Below are positions 1 to 8,534 of a DNA stretch of 64,000 nucleotides, piece by piece. This DNA is from an uncultured Caulobacterales bacterium (GTDB lineage: Bacteria; Pseudomonadota; Alphaproteobacteria; Caulobacterales; Maricaulaceae). The stretch is from assembly GCA_938001915.1 (NCBI GenBank), contig CALLBD010000016.1:1-64000 (forward strand). Reading direction: 5' to 3'. The first letter of the stretch is position 1, and each line of letters opens with the position of its first letter. The translations under genes and the position numbers were made by a program. The notes beneath the pieces are model-generated. The model made no database searches. It was not told the DNA's origin and was given only the letters and a program-made list of their open reading frames with translations.

Positions 1-68
1 GGAACGCGGCGCACATAATACCAAGTGTGGCCACGTTGTTCTAAGTAGTGATTTTGGCGAATGGTCAT
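1..68 (-). CDS. Tyrosine-type integrase, N-terminal fragment (cut by window edge)
   Basis: Reading leftwards from an ATG at 68 gives an open frame that begins MTIRQNHYLEQRGHTWYYVR and runs off the window after about 22 codons. The pattern 'RG-T-W-Y-RR-VP' is typical of the extreme N-terminus of phage and genomic-island tyrosine recombinases (the arm-binding/DUF6538-like start). The gene sits next to a tRNA-Arg gene and points away from it, with the tRNA 3' end facing it. That is the usual arrangement when an element integrates into a tRNA 3' end. The catalytic domain lies outside the window, so the family call rests on about 20 residues plus context. Confidence 0.6.
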   Translation of the reverse strand, partial: MTIRQNHYLEQRGHTWYYVRRV

Positions 69-78
69 AATCCATTGT

Positions 79-127
79 ACCCCAGTCTGGACCCCAATTT
101 GGACCCCAAATTGGGGGAAATTGGGGG
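79..127. repeat. Cluster of CCCCAA/TTGGGG hexamers upstream of the integrase
   Basis: Four copies of the hexamer CCCCAA or its complement lie within 35 bases: 92-97, 104-109, 111-116 (inverted) and 121-126 (inverted). TGGACCCCAA occurs twice as a direct repeat at 88-97 and 100-109. The cluster lies 11 to 59 bases upstream of the integrase ATG, so it could be an operator or recombinase/excisionase binding region. That role is inferred from position only. Confidence 0.5.
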
Positions 128-197
128 GTTGCGAGAAAACGTGGGAAAAAACGTAGTCTTTCCAACGACTTAACGGTCTTAAGAATGAGAGAAATGG

Positions 198-271
198 CGC
201 ACCGGGGAGGATTCGAACCCCCGACCCCTTGATTCGTAGTCAAGTACTCTATCCAGCTGAGCTACCGGTGC
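198..271 (-). tRNA. tRNA-Arg (anticodon ACG)
   Basis: The minus strand folds into a full cloverleaf. The acceptor arm is GCACCGG (5') with CCGGTGC (3') and discriminator G. The D arm is GCTC/GAGT. The anticodon stem is CTTGA/TCAAG around the loop CTACGAA, giving anticodon ACG. The T arm has GGGGG/CCTCC around TTCGAAT. CCA is not encoded. The 3' end faces the integrase fragment at 1-68, so this gene's 3' half is the likely attachment site of the element to the left. The matching direct repeat would lie outside the window. Confidence 0.96.
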
Positions 272-451
272 GTAGAGTGCGTCTTTGACGCGGCAAACTC
301 GCAATCTCTTGCGAGCGCGCCTTTAAGCGGAAATTTCTGCCATTCGCAAGGCCTTTTTGCGGTCAATTCGAGGCTTTCGCACAATAGCCGCTCACCGTCT
401 CACGATTGAGGAAATCTTATATGTCTGAAAATTTGAACTAGCGCCGGATTT

Positions 452-1393
452 TCATTGCGCGGCCAAAACACCCCGCGTTAACGCCCTCGCAACGGCCCGG
501 GCGGCGGCGGCGCCTAAATCGGCCAAGGCTACAGGCGTATCACAGGCTTTATCACCGAGGCTGAGCGCGAAAACTGTATCCCCGTCCAGTGGCGTATGTG
601 AAGGTTGAACCGACATCGTCAAACCATCTTGTGCCATAATGGCTAATCGTTTGAGCTGCTTTTGACTGAGCGCGGCATCGGTTAAAACCGCCCCGATAAC
701 CGTGGATTGCCCAGCCCCTTTAAGGAAGGCGAGTTTCGTATCTTGCGGCTCTGACCATGTGTAATCAACAGGCGGTCTCACGCCGCCAAATTCTCCGCCG
801 CGTTCATAGGCCCAAGCATGTGGGCATTTTGTGCCGGGTAAGAAAACCGACCCGACAGGGTTTGCCGCAATCACGGCCTGCACCTTGATGCCGCCGCTCT
901 CCTCTAGCGCAAGACCTAAACCGCCTGCATAGAGGCCCGCCGTCGCGCCATGCCCCGCGCCGAAGGCGCCCTCCGCTGCCCGTCTTTGCAAAGCCTCGCA
1001 GGCCTTTAGTGCAAGTATGGAAAATGGCGGCTCCAGCCCCCAAGCTTTATCTCCGCCATTCGCATTATCAAACAGGATTGCCGAGGGGACAATCGGGCTG
1101 ACTGGCACGGGGACGGGTCCAGGAACGTAGCCGATACGCTGTTCACCTAACCAGCGCGTCACCGCGTCAGCCGCAGCCAAGCCGTAAACAGACCCCCCTG
1201 ACAAGACAATGGCGTGCACTTGATCAATCAGGCCGCCATCTTGCAGCGCAGAAATTTCGCGCGTCCCAGGCCCGCCGCCACGTACATCGACACTTGCGGT
1301 CGCTGGGGCGTCTGGCACAATCACGGTCACCCCCGTTTTCACTTGGGCATCATGAGCTTGGCCTATACGATATCCAGGTAAAAGATTGATCAT
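452..1393 (-). CDS. P1 family peptidase (DmpA/NylC-type N-terminal nucleophile aminopeptidase)
   Basis: This 313-residue protein matches the P1/DmpA family of autoprocessing Ntn hydrolases (L-aminopeptidase D-Ala-esterase, 6-aminohexanoate-oligomer hydrolase NylC). Supporting segments are TGVTVI near residue 20, VDVRGGGPGTRE near 36-47 and VLSGGSVYGL near residue 63. The segment AGQSTVIGAVLTDA around residues 225-240 is where the family self-cleaves to free its Ser/Thr nucleophile. Substrate specificity cannot be read from the sequence; small peptides or beta-peptides are typical of the family. It is a single gene, divergent from the acyl-CoA synthetase at 1514. The ATG at 1393 is the natural start. 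Confidence 0.88.
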   Translation of the reverse strand: MINLLPGYRIGQAHDAQVKTGVTVIVPDAPATASVDVRGGGPGTREISALQDGGLIDQVHAIVLSGGSVYGLAAADAVTRWLGEQRIGYVPGPVPVPVSPIVPSAILFDNANGGDKAWGLEPPFSILALKACEALQRRAAEGAFGAGHGATAGLYAGGLGLALEESGGIKVQAVIAANPVGSVFLPGTKCPHAWAYERGGEFGGVRPPVDYTWSEPQDTKLAFLKGAGQSTVIGAVLTDAALSQKQLKRLAIMAQDGLTMSVQPSHTPLDGDTVFALSLGDKACDTPVALADLGAAAARAVARALTRGVLAAQ

Positions 1394-1513
1394 ATGAGTG
1401 GTCTATGCCGTGCTGCATGGAGAGGAAAGCTTTTTTAAAACCCTCACCTCACTTGCGCATGAAGCTGAGATGCGGAAGAAAGAGACTGGACTTTTTACCG
1501 AAGGAAATAAAAC

Positions 1514-3178
1514 ATGCTACAAACCCCTTGGTTAAAAACTTATGAGACCCTCGGCATTCAAACGCCTGAACCAGCTGGGCGCACGCTTGCCGATTACCTT
1601 GCCGAACATGTGCGCGAACGCCCTGACGCGCCAGCCCTGCATTACCTTGGACGCAGTTGGAGCTTTGCAGACGTGAATGCAGAGGCAAACCGTCTTGCTA
1701 ATGCTTTGCGTGCGCTAGGGGTTGGGCGCGGCGATGTAGTTGGGTTTCACATGCCAAATATCCCGCAATATTATTTCGGATTAGCGGCGGTTTCAAAACT
1801 CGGCGCGATTGGCTCAGGCGTGTCGCCGCTTCTCGCGCCGCCCGAACTCGCGCATCAAGTTTCAGATGCGAAGATTAAAATCTTGATGAGTTTTGATGCG
1901 CTCTCCCCCGTGGTTGCGGCCATGGAAGCACCTGCCTGTTTAGAGACGGTTCTTATATGCGGCGCGCGGGATTATTTGGACGCGCCCGAGACAATTCAGC
2001 CAGATCTAACTGGGCCAAAATCCTTAGGCTACCGTGCCGCAATTACTGGGGCGTCGGCGGCATTTGAGACGGTGAAAGTTGATCCATCAGAGACCTTCAT
2101 GATTCAATATACAGGCGGAACAACGGGCAAGCCCAAAGGCGCGATGCTGTCTCATCGCACATTGCTTCACAACCCTCTGCAAGTCTTGGCTCTGGGGCCA
2201 AGGATCAATATTGGCGAGGAAGTCTATGTCACGGCCTTTCCGCTGTTCCACATCGCAGGGCTGTGTTTCTGCCTGATGGGCTTTGTCACGGGCGGGTCAT
2301 ATGAATGCCTGCCAGACCCCAGAGATACAGACCGAATTTGCGAAGTTTTGAAGGGACGCGCCGCAACGCGTTTCGCCGCTGTGCCCGCGCTATATGATAT
2401 GCTGGTCGCCAACCCAAAATTTGCCGAAGCTGACTTTTCGCAAATTGTCATGGCCTGCTCTGGCGCGGCACCTATGACGAAATCGACATTTAATGCCGTG
2501 ACAGAGCTTATTGGCAAACCCGTTATGTCTGATATTTTCGGTATGACGGAAACTGGCCCGTGTCATACATCTAACCCTGTGGCTCGGCCGAAAATGGGGT
2601 CTGTTGGTATTCCCTGTGCCGGCGCGAAAATCCGTATCCGCGATATTGAAACCGGAACCAAAGATATGCCACTGGGCGAGATTGGCGAAATATGTTCCGC
2701 TGGACCCCAGCTTATGAAAGGCTATCTAGGCCTGCCCGAGGAAAGCGCCCATGCCATGCGCAAAATTGAGGGTGAGCGCTGGATGTTCACAGGCGATGTC
2801 GGCTATATGGATGAAGACGGTTATGTCTTCCTCTGCGACCGTGCCAAGGACATGTTAGTCGTCGGCGGATTTAAAGTCTTTTCCGTCGAGGTTGAAGATA
2901 AGCTTTCCAAACTTCCCATGGTGGCCGCCTCTGCTGTGATTGGCACGCCCGACGTGAAACGCCCCGGCAATGACATTGTCAATCTCTATGTCGCGCTTAC
3001 GCCCGAATTTCAGGATAAAGATGAGGCCGCTTTGAAATCCGAGATTACAGCGTGGATTCGGGAGAATATGGCCGCCTATAAAGTCCCGAAATTCATTCAT
3101 ATTATTGACGCCATACCGCTGACACCTGTCGGAAAAATCGACAAGAAAAAGCTACGCGCGGAGGCGCTTGCCTCATGA
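1514..3178 (+). CDS. AMP-dependent acyl-CoA synthetase/ligase
   Basis: A 554-residue member of the ANL adenylating superfamily. It has the phosphate-binding loop YTGGTTGKPKGAMLSH near residues 197-212, the A5 motif FGMTETG, the hinge segment FTGDVGYMDEDGY with CDRAKD near residue 445, and the C-terminal catalytic lysine in PVGKIDKKKLR near residue 545. The family activates a carboxylic acid with ATP and CoA, usually a medium- or long-chain fatty acid or an aromatic acid. The chain length or substrate is not visible here. AAGGA at 1501-1505 lies 8 bases before the ATG. The gene converges on the symporter at 3173 with a 6-base overlap. The enoyl-CoA hydratase at 4695 would fit a beta-oxidation role. 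Confidence 0.9.
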   Translation: MLQTPWLKTYETLGIQTPEPAGRTLADYLAEHVRERPDAPALHYLGRSWSFADVNAEANRLANALRALGVGRGDVVGFHMPNIPQYYFGLAAVSKLGAIGSGVSPLLAPPELAHQVSDAKIKILMSFDALSPVVAAMEAPACLETVLICGARDYLDAPETIQPDLTGPKSLGYRAAITGASAAFETVKVDPSETFMIQYTGGTTGKPKGAMLSHRTLLHNPLQVLALGPRINIGEEVYVTAFPLFHIAGLCFCLMGFVTGGSYECLPDPRDTDRICEVLKGRAATRFAAVPALYDMLVANPKFAEADFSQIVMACSGAAPMTKSTFNAVTELIGKPVMSDIFGMTETGPCHTSNPVARPKMGSVGIPCAGAKIRIRDIETGTKDMPLGEIGEICSAGPQLMKGYLGLPEESAHAMRKIEGERWMFTGDVGYMDEDGYVFLCDRAKDMLVVGGFKVFSVEVEDKLSKLPMVAASAVIGTPDVKRPGNDIVNLYVALTPEFQDKDEAALKSEITAWIRENMAAYKVPKFIHIIDAIPLTPVGKIDKKKLRAEALAS

Positions 3179-4594
3179 GGCTTTAGCGCGGCGACCAATA
3201 AATAAAATCGCCAGACCCACGGCCCAACTGCCCCATTTCTCAATGACATCGGCGAGAGCGCCATCAACATTATATGCTGTAACAGCAATGAGGAACCCAA
3301 GCGCTATGGCCGCAAAACTATAGGCATCACGGCTGGGGAGGCCTAAACAGCGCATGAGTATCACGGGGCCAAAGGCTGCGCCCAAAGCGACCCAAGAAAA
3401 CAGAACACGGCTGAAAATTTCTTGCGGCAAAAAGAGAGTCAGAAAGACGGCAACCACCGCAACGCCCACCATCGCAAGGCGCCCAAATAATAGCGCGCGT
3501 TGCGGCGACCTATATGTCACGCCGCTGTCATGGGAGACGGCAGAGGCCGCTGCCAATAATAAACTATCCACCGTCGACATGACGGCCGATAAAATTGCCG
3601 CAATGACGACACCCGCGATAACGGCGGGTAGGTAATTTTGCGCCGCTGCAAAAAACAGGCTCTCTCCGCCCGTGTCGATATTTAACGCCCGCCCTGCAAA
3701 GGCCAAGCAGATAAGACCAGAATAAATAATCAGGCCCCAGCCAATCGTAATGGCGGCGGCTTTTTTTCGTTCTGACTGACTACGCACCGCCATAATACGG
3801 TTTAAAAGCTGTGGCTGACCCAAGGCGCCAAGCCCTGTGCCAAATAATCCCATCGCAACGCCCATACCCGCCATGCCGACTGCGCCTTTGGTGAAGCTGA
3901 AATAGTCATGATGTTGGCTTGCATGTAGCGTGTCGACAACGGTCCCTATTCCGCCTGCCGCCGTAACGGTGGCAATAGGGACAAGGATACAGGCCAATAC
4001 CATCACACCAGCTTGCAAGGAGTCTGTGAGGCTTGCCGCCCAAAATCCGCCCATCAGACAATAAATGACAATAACAATCGCGCCGAGTATCACAGCTTCG
4101 GCGATGCCTAATCCAAAGACCTCATCCAGCGCATTGCCCGCAGCTTGGAATTGACTGGAGATATAAAACACAAAACAAAATAAAATAAGTGCCGCGCAGA
4201 GCAAGCCCGTTGCGCGTTTAAACTTGGCGGTCATGCCGTCGGTAATAAAATCAACGATGGTGATATGACCCTTGGCCGCTGTCTCCGCCGTTAATTTTGG
4301 TCCCATCACGAGCCATGTCAAAAGATAGCCGCCGAAGATACCTGGCACCAACCATAATCCAACGACCCCTTGGGTGAAGACCATACCTGTGAATCCGAGT
4401 AGCACCCAAGCGGAGCTCGTTGACGCCGCATAAGACAAACCCGCCGTCCAGGGTCCAAGGCCGCCGCCTTCCCCGCCGCTCGCCAGAAAGAAGTCCGAGT
4501 CATCTGACACACGCTTTGACGCCCACCAGCCAAGCGCCAGCAAGAGGAGTTTATAAAAAATCAATGTCAGTAAAACGACAGTCGTATCCGCCAT
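3173..4594 (-). CDS. Sodium:solute symporter (SSS family)
   Basis: An integral membrane protein of 473 residues, almost entirely hydrophobic segments, consistent with the 12-13 helices of the SSS family (proline, pantothenate and solute/Na+ symporters). Recognisable parts are WWASKRVSDDSDFFLASGG after the first helix, WTAGLSYAASTSSAWVLLG in the region of helices 2-3, and MSTVDSLLLAAASA near residue 345. The last is the usual Na+-site helix. I chose the ATG at 4594 over an upstream TTG (4621) because AAGGG lies 7 bases before it. The transported solute is unknown. It is convergent with the acyl-CoA synthetase, so short organic acids are possible, but that is only inference. Confidence 0.86.
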   Translation of the reverse strand: MADTTVVLLTLIFYKLLLLALGWWASKRVSDDSDFFLASGGEGGGLGPWTAGLSYAASTSSAWVLLGFTGMVFTQGVVGLWLVPGIFGGYLLTWLVMGPKLTAETAAKGHITIVDFITDGMTAKFKRATGLLCAALILFCFVFYISSQFQAAGNALDEVFGLGIAEAVILGAIVIVIYCLMGGFWAASLTDSLQAGVMVLACILVPIATVTAAGGIGTVVDTLHASQHHDYFSFTKGAVGMAGMGVAMGLFGTGLGALGQPQLLNRIMAVRSQSERKKAAAITIGWGLIIYSGLICLAFAGRALNIDTGGESLFFAAAQNYLPAVIAGVVIAAILSAVMSTVDSLLLAAASAVSHDSGVTYRSPQRALLFGRLAMVGVAVVAVFLTLFLPQEIFSRVLFSWVALGAAFGPVILMRCLGLPSRDAYSFAAIALGFLIAVTAYNVDGALADVIEKWGSWAVGLAILFIGRRAKAS

Positions 4595-4694
4595 ATTGAG
4601 ACCCTTTATTCTTGCCCGCAAGATAGGTTAGGGTAGCGGGAGTGATAAGCCAAGTCAGCGCATAGCTTGCCCAGCGTTCAAAAAGAAAGCTCTC

Positions 4695-5468
4695 ATGGAA
4701 AACCTTATTATCGATTGGCCTTCATCGGGCACCGCGCGGCTCACCCTGTCGCAACCGAAACGACGTAATGCGCTGACGGCGGCCATGTGGCAGGCCTTGC
4801 CAGAGACATTCAGTAAGCTTTCGCAGGATAGTCAGCTGCGCGCCCTCATCGTCACGGGCGACGGCGAGCATTTTGCGGCGGGCGCAGATGTTACAGAATT
4901 TCAGACATTATATTCGACCCCCGAGTCCTCCGCTAAAATCAGCGCAGATATCCAGCGCGCGTTTGACGCCCTCGCTGCCGTGCCTGTGCCGACAATCGCC
5001 ATGATACGCGGGGCCTGTGTCGGCGGAGGATGCGGCATTAGCCTGTGTTGCGATTTGCGCTTTGCCGATAACACTGCAAGATTTGCTATAACCCCGGCCA
5101 AGCTTGGCGTGACCTATCCCTTTAGCGATATTGCCCGCTTGATTGATGCTGTTGGCGTCGCCCATGCTAGCGACATATTATTTGCGGCGCGGGTGATTGC
5201 CGCCGATGAGGCCAAAACTATGGGCTTAGTTCATGGGGTGACTAAGGCGGGCGCTTTAGAAGACACGGTACTGAGCTATGCAGCCCGCATGACCTCCCTC
5301 TCGGCGGAGAGTCTGCGCGTGACCAAATCGATGATAACGGCCTATCGCAACGGCCAGCGCAAAGATACGCCAAAGACAAAGGCTCAATTTGCGGCTGGAT
5401 TTACATCAAAAGATTTCGGCGAAGGCTTCCGCGCTTTTTTAGAAAAGCGCAAACCGAATTTCGAGTGA
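4695..5468 (+). CDS. Enoyl-CoA hydratase/isomerase family protein
   Basis: A 257-residue crotonase-fold protein. It shows the CoA-binding start RLTLSQPKRRNALT, the oxyanion-hole segment GDGEHFAAGADVTEF near residue 55-69, and the second oxyanion segment IRGACVGGGCGISLCCDLRF near residues 104-123. The usual catalytic Glu of true hydratases is replaced around CGISLCCDLR and ITPAKLGVTYP, so the exact reaction (hydratase, isomerase or another crotonase reaction) is uncertain. It is a single gene in a divergent position to the symporter, convergent with purK. It probably works with an acyl-CoA synthetase such as the one at 1514. Confidence 0.87.
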   Translation: MENLIIDWPSSGTARLTLSQPKRRNALTAAMWQALPETFSKLSQDSQLRALIVTGDGEHFAAGADVTEFQTLYSTPESSAKISADIQRAFDALAAVPVPTIAMIRGACVGGGCGISLCCDLRFADNTARFAITPAKLGVTYPFSDIARLIDAVGVAHASDILFAARVIAADEAKTMGLVHGVTKAGALEDTVLSYAARMTSLSAESLRVTKSMITAYRNGQRKDTPKTKAQFAAGFTSKDFGEGFRAFLEKRKPNFE

Positions 5469-5499
5469 GAGACTCCAATCCTGAAGCTTCCCTGCGCCC

Positions 5500-6585
5500 T
5501 CAAATCTTTTGATTAATGTGGCCCATTTTTCGGCCCCCACGAATTTCAGATTTTCCGTAAAGGTGAATATGCGTGCCCGCTTGAGCCGCCAACCCTTTCC
5601 AATTTTTGACATCATCTCCGATGAGATTCGTCATGACGACGCCGTGTAGAGGGCTAGTATCACCAAGCGGCCAGCCCGCTACAGCCCGAATATGTTGCTC
5701 AAATTGGTCTGTGCAGCCTGCATTTTGAGTCCAATGACCTGAATTATGCACGCGTGGCGCAATTTCATTTACGGTTAAGGTCCCGTCTTCCATTTGAAAG
5801 AATTCAACCCCCATTACCCCGACATAATCAAGCTGTTCTAAAATTTGCCCTGCCATACGGGCCGCGCTGCCATCATCTTGCTGGGCAGGGGCCTGACTTG
5901 TGTGCAGAATATGATTGCGGTGGACATTTTCCGTCAATGGGTAGGCGGCAATCTGTCCGTCTATACCCCGAGCGGCGACAATTGAGACTTCGCGGAAGAA
6001 CGGTACAAAAGCTTCTAAGATACACGGCGCAGGAGCGAGCTTTTCCCAGGCCGCATCAATTTCTGACTCCGCACGAATAATGACTTGTCCTTTACCATCA
6101 TATCCGAAGCGCCGCGTTTTCAACACGCAAGGCAGTTTCAGGCGTTTGACCGCACGGCGCAGGTCATGAACATGATTGACGTCTTCAAACCCCGCGACAC
6201 GCAAGCCTAATTGCGCGCTCAAAAACGATTTCTCGGCGAGACGGTCCTGACTCACATCAAGCGCGCGCGCGCCGGGCCGCAAAGGCGCGGCTGAGGCGGC
6301 GGCTTTGGCTGATAAAGCGGGGACATTTTCAAACTCATAGGTCACCGCATCGCACGATTGGGAAAACGCCAAGACCTTCTCGACATCATCAAAGGCACCC
6401 ACGGTGACCTGCTGGGCCACCAATGCTGCTGGGCAATCGGCGGTTTCTGAATAAATATGCGTAATCAATCCTAGACGTGAGGCCGCTACGGCCAACATAC
6501 GGCCCAGCTGACCGCCGCCCAGAATACCAATGATAGACCCGGGCGCTAACACGCGCTCACGATGATCTAAAAGACGCGATTCCAT
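5500..6585 (-). CDS. purK: 5-(carboxyamino)imidazole ribonucleotide synthase PurK
   Basis: ATP-grasp enzyme that carboxylates AIR to N5-CAIR with ATP and bicarbonate in purine synthesis. The 361-residue length is typical. The N-terminal IIGILGGGQLGRMLA (near 18-32) is the family signature, KTRRFGYDGKGQ near 155 is the ATP-grasp glycine loop, and NEIAPRVHNSGHWT near 272-285 is the active-site segment. It starts 3 bases after the purE stop, so the two form the usual purEK pair, with PurE acting on its product. Confidence 0.96.
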   Translation of the reverse strand: MESRLLDHRERVLAPGSIIGILGGGQLGRMLAVAASRLGLITHIYSETADCPAALVAQQVTVGAFDDVEKVLAFSQSCDAVTYEFENVPALSAKAAASAAPLRPGARALDVSQDRLAEKSFLSAQLGLRVAGFEDVNHVHDLRRAVKRLKLPCVLKTRRFGYDGKGQVIIRAESEIDAAWEKLAPAPCILEAFVPFFREVSIVAARGIDGQIAAYPLTENVHRNHILHTSQAPAQQDDGSAARMAGQILEQLDYVGVMGVEFFQMEDGTLTVNEIAPRVHNSGHWTQNAGCTDQFEQHIRAVAGWPLGDTSPLHGVVMTNLIGDDVKNWKGLAAQAGTHIHLYGKSEIRGGRKMGHINQKI

Positions 6586-6588
6586 AAT

Positions 6589-7074
6589 TTACCCTTTTGG
6601 ATCTAACGCGACAGAGTCTGTTTGCGCGGCACGCCACGCCCGAAGTCGTTTCGCCAATTCGGAGTCCGACAGCGCCAAAATAGAGGCCGCCATTAGCCCC
6701 GCATTTTTCGCGCCTGACTTTCCGATCGCCAGCGTCCCAACAGGCACACCGCCTGGCATTTGCGCTATAGATAAGAGGCTATCCATGCCTGAAAGCGCCG
6801 CGCTTTGCACAGGGACGCCTAAAACTGGCAGCTGGGTCATGGACGCACACATCCCCGGCAAATGCGCTGCGCCACCTGCGCCCGCAATAATGACATGGAA
6901 GCCATTTTCTTCAGCAGATTTAGAAAATTCAATCAGGCGGTCCGGTGTTCTATGGGCGGAGACGACTTTCGTCTCATAGGGAACGTTCAAGGCGTCTAGA
7001 ACCTCCGCGCCATGCATCATGGTCGGCCAATCACTGGTCGAACCCATTATTATTGCGATTTTTGGTGAGGACAT
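6589..7074 (-). CDS. purE: 5-(carboxyamino)imidazole ribonucleotide mutase PurE
   Basis: Class I PurE, which converts N5-CAIR to CAIR. The protein begins [20 protein letters not shown] and carries the typical SAHRTPDR segment and [12 protein letters not shown] loop that bind the substrate. I placed the start at the ATG at 7074 because GGGGAG lies about 9 bases upstream and homologues begin at this point. A longer frame to 7146 exists but adds residues not seen in the family. It is the first gene of the purEK pair and is divergent from the diguanylate cyclase at 7206. Confidence 0.96.
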   Translation of the reverse strand: MSSPKIAIIMGSTSDWPTMMHGAEVLDALNVPYETKVVSAHRTPDRLIEFSKSAEENGFHVIIAGAGGAAHLPGMCASMTQLPVLGVPVQSAALSGMDSLLSIAQMPGGVPVGTLAIGKSGAKNAGLMAASILALSDSELAKRLRAWRAAQTDSVALDPKG

Positions 7075-7205
7075 ATGTGCCTGCTCCCCTGATAAGACCA
7101 TCCGTCTGGAAGCGGCCCATATTAGCTGCCTATCCGCAGGGGTCAAATGCCCATTTAGATTTCATTGGTGAAATTTTAACGAGCCGCACCTTATATTCGT
7201 GGCAC

Positions 7206-7859
7206 ATGTCCTCATCAAAGAGTAATCGTCCTATGACTCAAAACCGCCTCAACCGTGTTTTGCAAGATGCCGCGATTCCGTTACACAAACGAAGCGAAGC
7301 GGCTGATGAGGTTTTAACGCGCGCCAATGAAGATCTGAACAGCGAAATTGCGCGTCTGCGGCTGCGTATTTTGGAATTGGAACATGCCGCGGATACAGAC
7401 CCGCTCGTGCCTGTCTATAATCGCCGCGCTTTCATGCGGGAAATATCGCGGGCGCAAACTGTCATGCAACGCTATGACTTGCCCTCTGCCATTATCTTTA
7501 TTGACCTCAATGGGTTTAAATCCATCAATGATCGGTTTGGGCATGGGATTGGTGATGACCTCTTGAAACTGATTGGCGGTGTTTTAAAAAGCGGCGTTAG
7601 AGATTGCGACATGGTCGCTAGGCTAGGCGGCGACGAATTTGGCATTCTCTTATTTAAGTCTGACGTCAAAATCGCACGGGCCAAAGCGCAAACGCTCTGC
7701 TGCCGTATTGCTGAGCAAACTATTGACCTACCGACAGGCGTCATCAGCATTAGCGCTGCGTGGGGCGTCGCGCCTTGTGAGCCGGGGGATAGCGCGGAGC
7801 AGGTACTCTCACGGGCAGACCGCGCCATGTATATGGCGAAACGCGAGAAACAGGGTTAG
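7206..7859 (+). CDS. GGDEF-domain diguanylate cyclase
   Basis: A small 217-residue protein. An N-terminal helical or coiled-coil stretch rich in E, R and L (about residues 10-65) leads into a GGDEF domain with DPLVPVYNRRAF, the substrate segment IFIDLNGFKSINDRFGHGIGD, and an intact RLGGDEFG active-site motif. It should make cyclic di-GMP from GTP. No transmembrane or sensory domain is visible, so it is probably cytoplasmic. An RxxD inhibitory site is present upstream as RDCD. The start could be ATG 7206 or ATG 7233; the second has AAAGAG about 10 bases ahead of it. A 5' extension beyond 7206 lacks support. Confidence 0.9.
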   Translation: MSSSKSNRPMTQNRLNRVLQDAAIPLHKRSEAADEVLTRANEDLNSEIARLRLRILELEHAADTDPLVPVYNRRAFMREISRAQTVMQRYDLPSAIIFIDLNGFKSINDRFGHGIGDDLLKLIGGVLKSGVRDCDMVARLGGDEFGILLFKSDVKIARAKAQTLCCRIAEQTIDLPTGVISISAAWGVAPCEPGDSAEQVLSRADRAMYMAKREKQG

Positions 7860-7934
7860 CTTTAATCAAACTTTTATCCATTCGGAACTTCTGCCTCAAT
7901 GCAACGTTTGTATTGCATGAAAGGAGAATTCAAA

Positions 7935-8378
7935 ATGAATTTTAACAAAAACATACTTACGCCTTTCGCTGCTTTGCTGGGCGCAGCACTTTTACCAACC
8001 GGCGCTTTTGCATCTAGCGTCGAAACGCGAACCGTCGCCGTTCAGACAGAGATTGACGCAGACGAAGTGCTCGAAATGACAGACATAATCTATGAGGCCG
8101 TTTTGGCAAACGCGGCGGCCAAAACTTTGGACGCAAATAAAGATTGGTTTAGGGTCCTGTATAGAGAAGCCCATACGAAGCCCGTGACACGCAACATATC
8201 GTCCAATGCGGAATCGCGTTACCTTGACCTTGAAAACGGGGATCGGATTGAACTCGAAATCCCGACAAAAGACGTAACTGTTCAAGTTCAGAAAATTGAT
8301 TTTGAAATGGGGACGGGTCCTGCGCCCAAAGTAGAAAACGCGTTTGTTGCGAAGAACCTGATCCTGGCCGATAGCTAA
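7935..8378 (+). CDS. Secreted protein of unknown function
   Basis: A 147-residue protein with a clear Sec signal peptide (MNFNKN, a hydrophobic run, then cleavage after GAFA near residue 27). The mature part is acidic and has no cysteine. It contains a helix-like segment rich in D, E, A and L (near 45-65) followed by beta-rich text with RYLDLENGDRIELEIP. It faintly resembles small periplasmic proteins of alphaproteobacteria, but I do not recognise a family. A strong Shine-Dalgarno AAGGAG lies at 7921-7926 and a good terminator at 8402, so it is a well-defined single-gene unit. Confidence 0.75.
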   Translation: MNFNKNILTPFAALLGAALLPTGAFASSVETRTVAVQTEIDADEVLEMTDIIYEAVLANAAAKTLDANKDWFRVLYREAHTKPVTRNISSNAESRYLDLENGDRIELEIPTKDVTVQVQKIDFEMGTGPAPKVENAFVAKNLILADS

Positions 8379-8401
8379 TCACAAAAGATATTTTAAGTTT
8401 G

Positions 8402-8432
8402 AAGCCTGCCCACACCCACGGGCGGGCTTTTT
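8402..8432 (+). terminator. Rho-independent terminator
   Basis: A perfect 10-bp stem, AAGCCTGCCC (8402-8411) with GGGCGGGCTT (8420-8429; one G-T pair), encloses an 8-base loop and is followed by a T run to 8432. It ends the small secreted-protein gene. Confidence 0.92.
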
Positions 8433-8534
8433 GCCATATTAGGCCAAGAGTCTACAGTGTAAAACTCAGCCCGTTACTCCTACGTATTCATTCCACAAGC
8501 CGACAAAACATTAATCCCAGCGGAGCCGCCTCAC

